Source of the DNA: JBBQSN01 sp038213835
Lineage (GTDB): Bacteria; Actinomycetota; Actinomycetes; Actinomycetales; CAWJMD01
Direction: 5' to 3'
DNA length: 64,000 bases
NCBI GenBank assembly: GCA_038213835.1
Contig: JBBQSN010000001.1
Location: forward strand, 7,013-71,012
The notes under the pieces were generated by a model, which worked only from the letters and a program-made list of their open reading frames with translations, was not told the origin of the DNA and made no database searches. The position numbers and the translations under genes are program-made. Of this stretch, positions 27,230 to 36,018 are shown piece after piece. Each line of letters opens with the position of its first letter. Position 1 is the first letter of the stretch.

Positions 27230-27661
27230 TCACCGGTGGCCGAGGAAGAACCCCTTCAGCACCTCGGCGCACTCGTCCTCGCGGACGCCGCCGACGACCT
27301 CGACCCGGTGGTTGAGCCGGCGGTCGCGGACGACGTCCCGGAGCGAGCCGGTGGCACCGGCCTTGGGGTCCCAGGTGCCGAGCACGATCCGGCGCACGCG
27401 GGCGAGCACGGCGGCGCCGGCGCACATGGTGCACGGCTCGAGCGTGACCACGAGGGTGCAACCGTCCAGCCGCCACCCGCCCCGCGCGGCGGCGGCCGAG
27501 CGCAGGGCGAGCACCTCGGCGTGCGCGGTCGGGTCGCCGGTGGCCTCGCGGGCGTTCCGACCGGCGCCGAGGACGACCCCGTCGGCGTCGACGACCACGG
27601 CACCCACGGGGACGTCGCCGGTCGCGATCGCGGCCCGGGCCTCCACCAGGGCCAGCCCCAT
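27230..27661 (-). CDS. tadA: tRNA-specific adenosine deaminase
   Basis: A 143-residue zinc enzyme converting A34 to inosine in tRNA-Arg(ACG). The catalytic HAEVLAL and the zinc-binding PCTMCAGA motifs are intact, with GAGRNAREATGDPTAHAE around the active site. The ATG at 27661 begins directly with the MGLALVEARAA helix found at the family's N-terminus; no earlier start is available without entering the upstream gene. It follows its usual partner gene by 32 bases and precedes tRNA-Ser(CGA). Confidence 0.97.
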   Translation of the reverse strand: MGLALVEARAAIATGDVPVGAVVVDADGVVLGAGRNAREATGDPTAHAEVLALRSAAAARGGWRLDGCTLVVTLEPCTMCAGAAVLARVRRIVLGTWDPKAGATGSLRDVVRDRRLNHRVEVVGGVREDECAEVLKGFFLGHR

Positions 27662-27693
27662 CAGCCCGGCGTCCAGGCCCGGCTCGAGGGCGT

Positions 27694-28305
27694 TCAGCGC
27701 AGCGCCTCGATCAGCTCGTCGAAGCCGCAGACCTCGCCGACGGCGGTGAGGACCGTGGCCGGGTCGTCCTGGTGCTCCTCGACGAGGTCGAGCAGCTGCC
27801 GGGCGCCCACCCCCAGGTCGGTGAGGAGCGCGGGGTCGCCGGCCCAGAGGTCGATCGGCTCGGGATCGGGGTCGGGCTGCACCAGCTTCTCGCCGTCCAG
27901 GGCCTCCTCGAGCTCGGCCACGGCCCCGGCGTCGTGCTCGACCTCCTCGTCCGGGCGCGGCTCGTCGTCAGGCGTCGCGGCCGCCGCCGGGATGCGCTCG
28001 TAGGCGTGCACTCCCGGGACGTCGACGTCGACGTCGGCCGCGGTGGCCAGCACCGGCTCGTAGTGGCCGCGCAGCGCCGCGTCGAGGTCGGAGACGAACA
28101 GCCTCGGGTCCTCGGCGCCGTCGACCCGCACCAGCGCGAACCAGCCGTCCTCGCGCTCGATCACGCACAGCACGGGCTCGTCGTCGACGGCCGCCCCGCG
28201 GAGCAGGTCAGCGAGGTCGTCGAGGTCGGAGCAGTCCTCGACGTCGACGTCGCGCGCGCGCCAGGAGGACCCGTCAGAGGCCATCACCGCGGTGAAGAAG
28301 GACAC
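27694..28305 (-). CDS. tRNA adenosine deaminase-associated protein
   Basis: A 203-residue acidic protein found next to tadA in actinobacteria. The N-terminus reads [12 protein letters not shown], then [20 protein letters not shown], with [18 protein letters not shown] further on. An Asp/Glu/Pro-rich linker (about 100-145) separates it from a C-terminal helical region ending [12 protein letters not shown] at 28305 was preferred because an AGGATGG site precedes it; ATG at 28314 would add three residues. It is divergent from upp. Its biochemical role is unknown; association with TadA rests on conserved gene order. Confidence 0.88.
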   Translation of the reverse strand: MSFFTAVMASDGSSWRARDVDVEDCSDLDDLADLLRGAAVDDEPVLCVIEREDGWFALVRVDGAEDPRLFVSDLDAALRGHYEPVLATAADVDVDVPGVHAYERIPAAAATPDDEPRPDEEVEHDAGAVAELEEALDGEKLVQPDPDPEPIDLWAGDPALLTDLGVGARQLLDLVEEHQDDPATVLTAVGEVCGFDELIEALR

Positions 28306-28372
28306 GGCGCCCATCCTGGCAAACCGCTCGCCCGCCGACCACCCCGTCCGCTGTGCCGGTAGGTTCCTCGTC

Positions 28373-29008
28373 ATGCGCCTGCACGTCGCGGACCACCCGC
28401 TCGTCTCCCACAAGCTGACCGCCCTGCGCGACGTCGGCACCGACTCGCCCACGTTCCGCCGGCTGGTCGACGAGCTGGTCACCCTGCTCGCGTACGAGGC
28501 CACCCGCGAGGTGCGCACCGAGGACGTCGAGGTCGTGACGCCGGTCTCGCCCACCACCGGCGTCAAGCTCAGCTCCCCCAAGCCGCTGGTGGTCCCGATC
28601 CTGCGCGCCGGGCTGGGGATGCTCGACGGCATGGTGCGGCTGCTGCCGACGGCCGAGGTGGGCTTCCTCGGGATGATCCGCGACGAGGAGACCCTGCAGG
28701 CGAGCACCTACGCCAACCGGCTCCCGGACGACCTGTCCGGCCGCCAGGTGTACGTGCTCGACCCCATGCTCGCGACGGGCGGGACCTTGGTCGCGGCGTT
28801 CGACTTCCTGTTCGAGCGCGGCGCCGAGGAGATCACCGCGATCTGCCTGCTGGTGGCCCCCGAGGGCGTGGCGGTGATCGAGGAGCGCTTCGCCGACCAC
28901 CCGTCGGTGACCGTCGTGACCGCCTCGCTCGACGAGCGGCTCAACGAGCACGGCTACATCGTCCCGGGGCTCGGCGACGCCGGAGACCGCCTCTACGGAG
29001 TCGTCTGA
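28373..29008 (+). CDS. upp: Uracil phosphoribosyltransferase
   Basis: A 211-residue pyrimidine salvage enzyme converting uracil and PRPP to UMP. The PRPP-binding [13 protein letters not shown], the [11 protein letters not shown] segment and the uracil-binding C-terminus [19 protein letters not shown] are intact. The ATG at 28373 begins with [16 protein letters not shown], as usual in the family. It is divergent from the tadA partner gene with a 67-base gap. Confidence 0.98.
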   Translation: MRLHVADHPLVSHKLTALRDVGTDSPTFRRLVDELVTLLAYEATREVRTEDVEVVTPVSPTTGVKLSSPKPLVVPILRAGLGMLDGMVRLLPTAEVGFLGMIRDEETLQASTYANRLPDDLSGRQVYVLDPMLATGGTLVAAFDFLFERGAEEITAICLLVAPEGVAVIEERFADHPSVTVVTASLDERLNEHGYIVPGLGDAGDRLYGVV

Positions 29009-29132
29009 GCACGACCGACCCGCCCGACCGCCCCGGCGTGCCTGCGCGACAGGCCGCCACCCAGCGTCCATGCTGGGCCAGGCAGAGCACGCGCCTTCCC
29101 CATAGCGTGCCCGCGACCGTGAGGAGCTCGAC

Positions 29133-29300
29133 GTGTCCCGCGCCAAGAGGGTGCTGATCTGGTTCCTGATCGCCTTCGCGGTCTACGCCATCTTCAAGAG
29201 CCCGGACCAGGCCGCCGGCATCGTCGCCAGCGCCTGGGACGGCATCGTGTCCGGCGTCTCGGCCATCGGCCGGTTCTTCGACGCCCTGCTCGGCTCCTAG
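29133..29300 (+). CDS. Small single-helix membrane protein, 55 residues
   Basis: A short gene starting GTG at 29133 with a GAGGAG site upstream. It encodes SRAKRVLIWFLIAFAVYAIF, an N-terminal membrane helix, followed by a mostly hydrophobic amphipathic stretch (AGIVASAWDGIVSGVSAI) ending FFDALLGS. No motif is known to me. It is 19 bases upstream of the PH-domain gene on the same strand and probably co-transcribed, which favours a joint membrane role. Confidence 0.75.
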   Translation: MSRAKRVLIWFLIAFAVYAIFKSPDQAAGIVASAWDGIVSGVSAIGRFFDALLGS

Positions 29301-29319
29301 GGCTGTCGAGGAGGGTGCC

Positions 29320-29982
29320 GTGAAGACCGGCCGCGTCCGCGACGCCGGGCGGGCGGTCGGACGGGTGGTCATCCGCCGGATCGCCGCCGACGTCCCCCCG
29401 CACCTGGACCGCTACCTGCTGGCCTCGGAGATGGTGGTCGTCGCCGTGCGCCGACACCCGGCCCAGGTCCTGGAGCCCGTGCTGTCGGCGGTGGCCGCAC
29501 TGTTCCTGGTCCTGTGGGCCACCAGCAGCCTGTCCCCCGACGTCGAGCTCGTGCCCGACGTGCTGTGGGTCTCGTGGCTGCTCGTGCTCGGCCGGGCGCT
29601 GTGGCGGCTCTGGGAGTGGTCACGGGACTGGTTCATCGCGACGGACACCAGGCTGCTGCTCACCTACGGGATCCTGACCCGCAAGGTCGCGATGATGCCG
29701 CTGGGCAAGGTGACGGACATGTCCTACAACCGCTCGCCGCTCGGCCGGCTGCTCGGCTACGGCGAGTTCGTGCTGGAGTCCGCCGGTCAGGAGCAGGCGA
29801 TGCGGGTCGTCTCGTGGTTGCCCGACCCCGACGACCTGTACCGGCTGATCTGCGCCGAGATCTTCGGCTCGGACCGCGGCCGCCGGGTCGGGCCCGATGT
29901 CGTGGTGCAGGACGCCGCCTCGGAGCGGGATCCGGACGACGACCAGGATCGCAACGCGACCGTCGACATCTACGAGGACTGA
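29320..29982 (+). CDS. PH domain-containing membrane protein (bPH2 type)
   Basis: A 220-residue membrane protein. Two hydrophobic segments lie at about 55-72 and 78-97, then a bacterial PH-like (YdbT/bPH2) domain (about 105-190) with FIATDTRLLLTYGILTRKV, MPLGKVTDMSYNRSPLGRLLGYGEFVLESAG. The tail is acidic. The GTG at 29320 has a GAGGAGGG site. It is preceded by the 55-residue membrane protein and ends at a hairpin facing plsC. The family's function is unknown. Confidence 0.9.
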   Translation: MKTGRVRDAGRAVGRVVIRRIAADVPPHLDRYLLASEMVVVAVRRHPAQVLEPVLSAVAALFLVLWATSSLSPDVELVPDVLWVSWLLVLGRALWRLWEWSRDWFIATDTRLLLTYGILTRKVAMMPLGKVTDMSYNRSPLGRLLGYGEFVLESAGQEQAMRVVSWLPDPDDLYRLICAEIFGSDRGRRVGPDVVVQDAASERDPDDDQDRNATVDIYED

Positions 29983-29996
29983 CCGCCAGGCCCGAC

Positions 29997-30016
29997 CCGC
30001 GCTCACGCGAGCGCGG
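29997..30016. terminator. Bidirectional hairpin between convergent genes
   Basis: Perfect eight-base arms CCGCGCTC/GAGCGCGG with a four-base loop lie between the PH-domain gene stop and the plsC stop. The symmetric position between convergent genes fits a two-way terminator; no T tract is seen. Confidence 0.6.
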
Positions 30017-30027
30017 CCGTGCACCGC

Positions 30028-30804
30028 TCAGCCCTGGACGTCCTTGGCCTCTCGGGCGGTACGCCGTGCGGCGCTCTGCGCGGCGTCGGCGACCGCGGCC
30101 TCCTCGGGCGTGGGGGCGGCGCCGCCCAGGTGGGCCGGCAGCCACCACGCGTGCGGGCCCGGGTCGTCCAGGGACGGGTGCTCGGCCTGGGCCGTGTCGA
30201 CCAGGGACTGCAGCGTGCTGCGCAGCTGCTCGGTGGCGGCGTCCATGTCGTCGCGGGTGGTGACGGTGATCGGCTCGCCCACGACGATCAGGACGGTCTG
30301 GCCGCGGACGAAGCGGCGCGGGTGGTTCTTGGTCCAGAGCCGCTGCCCGCCCCACACCGCGACGGGCAGGATCGGCACCTTGGCGGCGGCGGCCATCCGG
30401 ACGGCGCCGGACTTGATCTCCTTGACGGTGAACGACTGGCTGATCGTGGCCTCGGGGAAGACGCCGACGACCTCGCCGCCCTTGAGCAGCTTCAGCGCGG
30501 TGCGGAACGAGGCGGTGCCCGACTCGCGGTCGACCGGGATGTGGTGCATCCCGCGCATCAGCGGCCCGGAGACCTTGTGGTGGAAGACGCCGTCCTTGGC
30601 CATGAACCGGGTGAGCCGCCGTCCGCCCTTCCACGGCGCCAGCCCGGCGAAGATGAAGTCGAGGTAGCTGACGTGGTTCGAGGCGAGGACCACGCCCCCG
30701 GTGGCCGGGACGTGCTCGGCCCCCACGACCTTCACGGTCATGCCGAGCGCCCGGAAGGCGCCGAGGGCGGCACGGACCACCACGGGGTAGACGTAGTCCT
30801 TCAC
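30028..30804 (-). CDS. plsC: 1-acyl-sn-glycerol-3-phosphate acyltransferase
   Basis: A 258-residue acyltransferase making phosphatidic acid from lysophosphatidic acid. The HX4D motif NHVSYLD (about 43-49), a glycerophosphate-binding VFPEATIS region and the GSGA-like KSGAVRMA stretch are conserved, as is PVAVWGG. An N-terminal hydrophobic stretch may anchor it to the membrane face. The final 40 residues are Ala-rich and hydrophilic. The ATG at 30804 gives the usual length. It stands alone on this strand, 77 bases after the start of the acyl-CoA oxidase-like gene, and could be co-regulated with it. Confidence 0.93.
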   Translation of the reverse strand: MKDYVYPVVVRAALGAFRALGMTVKVVGAEHVPATGGVVLASNHVSYLDFIFAGLAPWKGGRRLTRFMAKDGVFHHKVSGPLMRGMHHIPVDRESGTASFRTALKLLKGGEVVGVFPEATISQSFTVKEIKSGAVRMAAAAKVPILPVAVWGGQRLWTKNHPRRFVRGQTVLIVVGEPITVTTRDDMDAATEQLRSTLQSLVDTAQAEHPSLDDPGPHAWWLPAHLGGAAPTPEEAAVADAAQSAARRTAREAKDVQG

Positions 30805-30881
30805 CGGGAACGCTCCACCTGCGGGAGCCTAGTACCGCGCCGGCACTGTGACAGCGCTGCGCGACGACGACGCGTTCGGCC

Positions 30882-32936
30882 TCACTGCCCCTGGTGGACG
30901 GCGTCGTCGCGCAGGGCGGACGCGGCCACCAGGTGCTCGGGGATCCCGAAGGCGTCGACCAGCTCGGCGGCGTACGGTCGCAGCCCGGCGCACAGGGCGT
31001 CGACGGCGGCGGTGACCTCCTTCGCGCGGCGGGGAGTCATCCGGCCGTGCTCCAGGAACCAGCCGCGGTCGGCCTCGACCTGCGCGAGGACGTAGAGGTC
31101 GCACACGGCGTCGAGCAGCCGGGCCACGCCGTCGTCCTCACAGCCGTCGACCGCCGCGGCGAACGACTCGAGCACCACCCGGTGCACGTGCGCCCGGGCG
31201 GCGCCGAGCAGGTGCTCCTGGCAGGAGCTGAAGGCCTCGAAGGCGTCCCCCTGGCCCTTCGCCGCCCGCAGCCGCTGGGCGACCGTCTCCAGCAGGTGCT
31301 TCTCGCGGTCCTCGAACAAGGTGACGTGCCAGGCACGGTCGTAGACGCCGCGCTCGCCGTCCTTGCCGGGTGCGGTGCCGAGCAGCCGCGCCACCAGCGG
31401 CGCCACGACGGCACGCTCGATCACCGCGGTGACCATCTGCTCGGCGACGAACCGCGCCACCCCGAACGCGTCCATCTCGCCCACGTGGTGCTTGTAGCCG
31501 GTGAGCAGCCCCTTGCCGACGAGCTGGAGCAGCACCGTGTTGTCGCCCTCGAAGGTGGCGAACACGTCGACGTCGGCTCGCAGCTGGACGAGCAGGTTCT
31601 CTGCCAGGTAGCCGTTGCCGCCGCAGGCCTCACGACAGGCCTGCACGGTGGCGTTCGCGTGCGCGGTGGTGACGGCCTTGATGCCGGCCGCCTGGGTCTC
31701 GAGCTCGCGCTGGGCCCCCTCGTGGCCGCCGTCACCCCCGAGCGCGCCGGAGGTCTGGACGTCGTGCAGCTCGGCCGTGAGCTGCGACTGCGCCAGGTGC
31801 AGCGCGTACGTGGTGGCCAGCGCGGGCAGCAGTCGCCGCTGGTGCGCCTGGTAGTCGAGCAGGAGCACCTCCTCGCCGTCCTCGGTGCGCTCGAACTGCC
31901 TGCGCCGCAAGCCGTACCGGATCGCGATGGTCAGCGCCGACTGGGTCGCGGCACCGGCCGCGCCGGCAACGGAGATGCGTCCCCGGACGAGCGTGCCGAG
32001 CATGGTGAAGAACCGTCGCTTGGGGTTCTCGATCGGGCTGGAGTACTCGCCGTCCTCGCTGATCGAGCCGTACCGGTCGAGCAGGTTCGCACGCGGCACG
32101 CGCACCTGGTCGAACGAGAGCCGGCCGTTGTCGACGCCGTTGAGACCGCCCTTGCGCCCGTCGTCACCGATCGTGACACCTGGTGCAGCAGAACCGTCCT
32201 CGTCGCGGATGGGGATGATCACGGCGTGCACGCCCCGACCCTCGCCACCCACGACGAGCTGCGCGAAGACGACCGCCACGCGGCCGTGCTCGGCTGCGTT
32301 GCCGATGTAGTCCTTGCGGTCGCGCACGGTCGGGGTGTGCACGACGATCTCGTCGGTGCCGGGGTCGTAGGTGGCGGTGGTGCCGAGCGACTCGACGTCC
32401 GAGCCGTGCCCGGACTCGGTCATCGCGAAGCACCCGAGCAGGCTGAGGTCCATCGCGCCCGGCAGGTAGCGGCGGTGGTGCTCGTCGTTGCCCAGCGCGG
32501 TGATCGCCCCTGCGAACAGCCCCCACTGGACACCGGCCTTGACCATGACGGACAGGTCGGCGTGGCCGAGCATCTCGATCGCGGTGACCGAGCCGCCGAT
32601 GTCGCCGTCACCACCCACCGCGAGGGGGAACCCGGCCGCGAACGGGCCGCCCTCGGCCAGTGCGCGCAGCCGCTCCAGCGTCAGCCGTCGGTGCTCGGTG
32701 GTGCCGACGTCGGTGACAGGCGGGGTCGCCTCCGCCCGCATCCGCTCGCGCGCGGCGTCGCGCACGTGCGCCCAGCGGCCGTCCAGGACCCGGCCGAGGG
32801 AGACGCGCTGGTCGTCCGAGAGCCCCTCGAAGCCCTCCAGGACGGCGCGGCCGGAGTGACGCAGCCCCACTGTCCCGGTCGCGCTGGAGGAGGTCGTGCC
32901 GCTGCTGCCCATGTCGGTGCCCATGTCGGTGCCCAT
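30882..32936 (-). CDS. Acyl-CoA oxidase/dehydrogenase-like flavoprotein
   Basis: A 684-residue protein with acyl-CoA oxidase (ACOX) architecture: an alpha domain, FAD-binding CFAMTESGHGSDV, a beta domain with RDRKDYIGNAAEHG, and a second helical half containing QACREACGGNGYLAENLL and FEGDNTVLLQLVGKGLL. The Glu in TFEGDN is near the position of the catalytic base. It would oxidise acyl-CoA in fatty-acid breakdown with electrons to oxygen or ETF. The start region has three in-frame ATGs at 32936, 32924 and 32912 because of a 12-base tandem repeat; any could be used, and all give an MG(T/S) N-terminus. No beta-oxidation genes are adjacent. Confidence 0.93.
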   Translation of the reverse strand: MGTDMGTDMGSSGTTSSSATGTVGLRHSGRAVLEGFEGLSDDQRVSLGRVLDGRWAHVRDAARERMRAEATPPVTDVGTTEHRRLTLERLRALAEGGPFAAGFPLAVGGDGDIGGSVTAIEMLGHADLSVMVKAGVQWGLFAGAITALGNDEHHRRYLPGAMDLSLLGCFAMTESGHGSDVESLGTTATYDPGTDEIVVHTPTVRDRKDYIGNAAEHGRVAVVFAQLVVGGEGRGVHAVIIPIRDEDGSAAPGVTIGDDGRKGGLNGVDNGRLSFDQVRVPRANLLDRYGSISEDGEYSSPIENPKRRFFTMLGTLVRGRISVAGAAGAATQSALTIAIRYGLRRRQFERTEDGEEVLLLDYQAHQRRLLPALATTYALHLAQSQLTAELHDVQTSGALGGDGGHEGAQRELETQAAGIKAVTTAHANATVQACREACGGNGYLAENLLVQLRADVDVFATFEGDNTVLLQLVGKGLLTGYKHHVGEMDAFGVARFVAEQMVTAVIERAVVAPLVARLLGTAPGKDGERGVYDRAWHVTLFEDREKHLLETVAQRLRAAKGQGDAFEAFSSCQEHLLGAARAHVHRVVLESFAAAVDGCEDDGVARLLDAVCDLYVLAQVEADRGWFLEHGRMTPRRAKEVTAAVDALCAGLRPYAAELVDAFGIPEHLVAASALRDDAVHQGQ
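32911..32934. repeat. 12-bp tandem repeat at a start codon
   Basis: Two exact copies of ATGTCGGTGCCC (plus-strand view) cover the 5' end of the acyl-CoA oxidase-like gene, each copy carrying an in-frame start codon on the minus strand; a partial third copy follows. Copy-number change would lengthen or shorten the N-terminus by four residues. Confidence 0.85.
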
Positions 32937-33016
32937 GCCCCATCAAAACCCGCGGCGCAGCGGTCCGCGAGCGATCCGCGGGTCGCGCTCGTCACAGGAG
33001 GGGGCACGCTGGGGCC

Positions 33017-33820
33017 ATGCGAATCGGCACCCTGAACGTGCACAGCGGGCGCAGCGCGCTCGACGGCCGGGTCGACGACGACCGGCTGGCCGACGCCGTC
33101 CGCCGGCTGGGGTGCGACGTGCTGGCGGTCCAGGAGGTCGACCGGAGCCAGGAGCGGTCGAACGGGACCGACCAGGCCGCGCTGGTGGCCGAGGCGGTCG
33201 GCGCGGTGGACCACCGGTTCGCCGCGACCGTCAGCGGGGTGCCCGGGTTCGCCTGGGTGCCCGCCACCGGCGACGAGCCGGACGGCTCGCCGGCCTACGG
33301 CATCGCGCTGGTGAGCCGGTTCCCGGTGAGCGCCTGGCGGGTGGTGCAGCTGCCGCCGCCGCCCCGGTACCTGCCCGTGCGGCTGCCGGTGCCGATCCCC
33401 GGCCGCGTGCTGCCGCTGCTGGTGAAGGAGGAGCCGCGCGTGGCGCTGGTCGCGCGGGTCGAGTCACCCACCGGGCCCCTGACGGTGGTGACCACGCACC
33501 TGTCGTTCATCCCGGGCTGGGGCACCCGGCAGCTGCGGCACCTCGTCGGCGACCTGCGCGCGGATGCGGGCAGGGCTCAGGACCAGACGCCGCTCGTGCT
33601 GGCCGGGGACCTCAACATCGGGCCACGGGCCGCCGCGTCCGCGTCCGGGCTGCGCGCGCTGGTGCGCGGCGCGACCTGGCCGGCCGACCGCCCGGCCCGC
33701 CAGCTCGACCACGTCCTGGCCGACGGGGTGCCGCGGTCCGCGGTGACCCAGACCCAGGTGGTCCGCACCGGTGTCTCGGACCACCGGGCGCTCGTGCTCG
33801 ACCTCGACCTCCGGGAATGA
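33017..33820 (+). CDS. Endonuclease/exonuclease/phosphatase-family protein
   Basis: A 267-residue protein of the EEP metal-dependent hydrolase fold. Catalytic landmarks are RIGTLNVHSGR, the metal Glu in AVQEVDRS, THLSFIPGWG, the GDLNI Asp-Asn pair and the C-terminal SDHRAL. The ATG at 33017 begins directly with the first beta strand. No signal peptide is present, so it is probably cytoplasmic. Substrate could be a nucleic acid or a phosphodiester lipid; the sequence does not decide. It precedes the DODA gene on the same strand by 46 bases. Confidence 0.88.
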   Translation: MRIGTLNVHSGRSALDGRVDDDRLADAVRRLGCDVLAVQEVDRSQERSNGTDQAALVAEAVGAVDHRFAATVSGVPGFAWVPATGDEPDGSPAYGIALVSRFPVSAWRVVQLPPPPRYLPVRLPVPIPGRVLPLLVKEEPRVALVARVESPTGPLTVVTTHLSFIPGWGTRQLRHLVGDLRADAGRAQDQTPLVLAGDLNIGPRAAASASGLRALVRGATWPADRPARQLDHVLADGVPRSAVTQTQVVRTGVSDHRALVLDLDLRE

Positions 33821-33823
33821 TTG

Positions 33824-33835
33824 TTGAACTCTCAA
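33824..33835. promoter_or_regulatory. Inverted repeat upstream of the DODA gene
   Basis: TTGAACTCTCAA forms a short TTGA/TCAA inverted repeat within an AT-rich patch, 31 bases before the dioxygenase start. It could be a regulator site or part of a promoter. Evidence is limited to symmetry and lower GC content than the surroundings. Confidence 0.35.
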
Positions 33836-33866
33836 ACTTATGGGGGTGAGACCAGGAGGCACCGCC

Positions 33867-34739
33867 ATGACCCGCTTCGACCAACATGCCTACGCCGCGC
33901 ACCTCGAGCACGCGATCCCGCTCACCCGCGCACAGCGCCGGTGGAGCGAGGCCGACGGCGCGCTGCCGGCGATGTACCTCGGGCACGGCGCACCGCCGCT
34001 GCTCGATGACCCGCTGTGGCTGCGCCAGCAGCTCGACTGGGCGCTGACGCTGCCCAAGCCCACGGCGGTGCTCATCGTCAGCGCGCACTGGGAGAACGCG
34101 CCGCTCAGCCTCTCCGGCGGGGCCCAGGGCACCCCGCTGGTCTACGACTTCGGCGGCTTCGAGCAGCGGTTCTACGAGCTGACCTACGTGACGCCTGACG
34201 CCTCCGACCTCGCGCGCACCGTCGCCTCGCTGATGCCCGACACCGAGCAGGTGCACGAGCACGTCTCGCGCGGGCTCGACCACGGCGCCTGGGTGCCGCT
34301 CAAGGCGATGTACCCCGACGCGGACGTGCCGGTGCTGCAGATGTCGTTGCCCACGCACGACCCCGAGAGGCTGCTCGCCCTCGGACGCCGGCTGCGGCCC
34401 CTGCGCGAGCACGGCGTCCTGGTGATCGGCTCCGGCTTCATCACCCACGGCCTGCCGTTCCTGCGCCGAGAGCACTGGACGAACCCGGACGCGTCCGCCC
34501 CCGCCTGGTCGGTCGACTTCGACGCCTGGGTCGGCGACGCCCTCGAGCGCGGCGACGTCGAGACCCTCGCGCGCTACACCTCGCTCGCGCCGGGCATGCC
34601 GTACGCCCACCCGACGGTGGAGCACTACTCGCCGCTGTTCGTCACCCTCGGTGCCTCCGACCGGCCGGACGCCCCGGCCCTCACCACCATCGACGGCTTC
34701 TGGATGGGCCTGTCGAAGCGGTCCTTCCAGGTGGCCTGA
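33867..34739 (+). CDS. DODA-type extradiol ring-opening dioxygenase (LigB/YgiD family)
   Basis: A 290-residue metal-dependent dioxygenase-like enzyme. Metal and active-site positions of the family are visible in YLGHGAPPLLDDP, SAHWENAPL, GLDHGAWVPL and GSGFITHG. Members open aromatic diols or act on related carbonyl compounds; the true substrate is unknown. The ATG at 33867 follows an AGGAGG site by seven bases, better than the in-frame upstream start at 33840. The gene is preceded by a small inverted repeat and followed by a CoA-transferase gene 15 bases on, likely in one transcript. Confidence 0.9.
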   Translation: MTRFDQHAYAAHLEHAIPLTRAQRRWSEADGALPAMYLGHGAPPLLDDPLWLRQQLDWALTLPKPTAVLIVSAHWENAPLSLSGGAQGTPLVYDFGGFEQRFYELTYVTPDASDLARTVASLMPDTEQVHEHVSRGLDHGAWVPLKAMYPDADVPVLQMSLPTHDPERLLALGRRLRPLREHGVLVIGSGFITHGLPFLRREHWTNPDASAPAWSVDFDAWVGDALERGDVETLARYTSLAPGMPYAHPTVEHYSPLFVTLGASDRPDAPALTTIDGFWMGLSKRSFQVA

Positions 34740-34754
34740 GGCATCCTGGCCCGC

Positions 34755-35906
34755 GTGGGTCCACTCGCGGGGATACGGGTCGTCGAGCTCGCGGGAATCG
34801 GCCCGGCGCCGTTCGCCTGCCGGCTGCTGGCCGACCTCGGGGCCGACGTCGTCCGGGTCGACCGGGTGGGGGCCGGCGGCATCGGAGCGCCCACCGGCCT
34901 GCCCTCGGACGTGCTGCAGCGCGGCCGCCGGGCGGTGGCGATCGACCTCAAGCACGCCGAGGGACCAGACCTGGTGCTGCGCCTGGTCGCCGGCGCCGAC
35001 GTCCTGGTCGAGGGCTTCCGCCCCGGGGTGACCGAGCGGGCCGGGCTGGGGCCGCACGACTGCCTGGCCGTGAACCCCTCGCTGGTCTACGGACGGATGA
35101 CCGGCTGGGGCCAGGACGGTCCGCTCGCGGGCACCGCGGGGCACGACGTCGACTACGTCGCGATCACCGGCGCCCTCGGGGCGATCGGCCAGGCCGGCGG
35201 ACCGCCGGCGATCCCCGCGAACCTGCTCGGCGACCTCGCCGGCGGTTCCACCTACCTGGTGATGGGGGTGCTGGCCGCGCTGCTCGCGGTGAAGGGCGGC
35301 GCTCCGGGCCAGGTGGTCGACGCCGCGATCGTCGACGGCGTCGCCTCGCTCACCGGGTTCGTCCACGGGCTGCGAGGTGCGGGTGCGTGGCCGGGCGGCA
35401 GGGGCGAGAACCTGCTGGACGGCGGCGCGCCGTTCTACGCCGTGTACCCCTGTGCCGTCGGCGGTCTCGTCGCCGTCGGGGCACTGGAGCCGCAGTTCTA
35501 CGCCGAGCTGGTGCGGCTCTCGGGCATCGAGGTCACGCCGGCCGTCGACCCCTCGACCCGGCTCGACCCGGTGCACTGGCCCGCGGCCCGCGCGCAGTGG
35601 ACCTCCCTGTTCGGCTCCCGCAGCCGCGACGAGTGGGTCCGCGTCTTCGAGGGCTCCGACGCCTGCGTCGCGCCGGTCCTGGACTGGGACGAGGCCGCCG
35701 GCCACCCGCACCTGCGCGCGCGGGGGACGCTGGTCGAGGTGGGCGGCCAGGTGCAACCCGCTGCGGCACCGCGGTTCTCGGTCACGCCGGCCTCGATCGG
35801 CCGCGCACCCGTAGGCGTCGGCGCGGACACCGACACCGTGCTCGCCGAGCTGGGGCTGGACGCCGCGGAGGTCGTCCGGCTCCGGGCCGCCGGCGTCGTC
35901 GCCTGA
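34755..35906 (+). CDS. CaiB/BaiF CoA-transferase family III (AMACR-like)
   Basis: A 383-residue protein resembling alpha-methylacyl-CoA racemase. Landmarks are GIRVVELAGIGPAPF, LADLGADVVRVDR, the RMTGWGQDGPLA segment and GHDVDYVAITGAL, which contain the His and Asp used as acid/base pair in racemases of the family. GENLLDGGAPFYAVY matches the later part of AMACR. It would racemise branched acyl-CoA or move CoA between acids. The GTG at 34755 gives the normal N-terminus. It is 15 bases after the DODA gene. Whether it forms a pathway with the acyl-CoA oxidase-like protein at 30.9-32.9 kb is unknown. Confidence 0.9.
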   Translation: MGPLAGIRVVELAGIGPAPFACRLLADLGADVVRVDRVGAGGIGAPTGLPSDVLQRGRRAVAIDLKHAEGPDLVLRLVAGADVLVEGFRPGVTERAGLGPHDCLAVNPSLVYGRMTGWGQDGPLAGTAGHDVDYVAITGALGAIGQAGGPPAIPANLLGDLAGGSTYLVMGVLAALLAVKGGAPGQVVDAAIVDGVASLTGFVHGLRGAGAWPGGRGENLLDGGAPFYAVYPCAVGGLVAVGALEPQFYAELVRLSGIEVTPAVDPSTRLDPVHWPAARAQWTSLFGSRSRDEWVRVFEGSDACVAPVLDWDEAAGHPHLRARGTLVEVGGQVQPAAAPRFSVTPASIGRAPVGVGADTDTVLAELGLDAAEVVRLRAAGVVA

Positions 35907-36018
35907 GGCGGGTCAGGGGCGGCTCGGGGGGCGGTCAGGGTGCCGCCGGATGGTCCGGCACGTCGCCGCCGGGCATCGTGGAGGGCGTCACGATGTACAC
36001 CCCACCGAGGAAGCCGAC

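Noticed and set aside
30894..33035. 713-codon plus-strand open frame
   Set aside because: Antisense to the acyl-CoA oxidase-like gene, with no recognisable domain and His/Val/Glu bias typical of reverse-frame translation.
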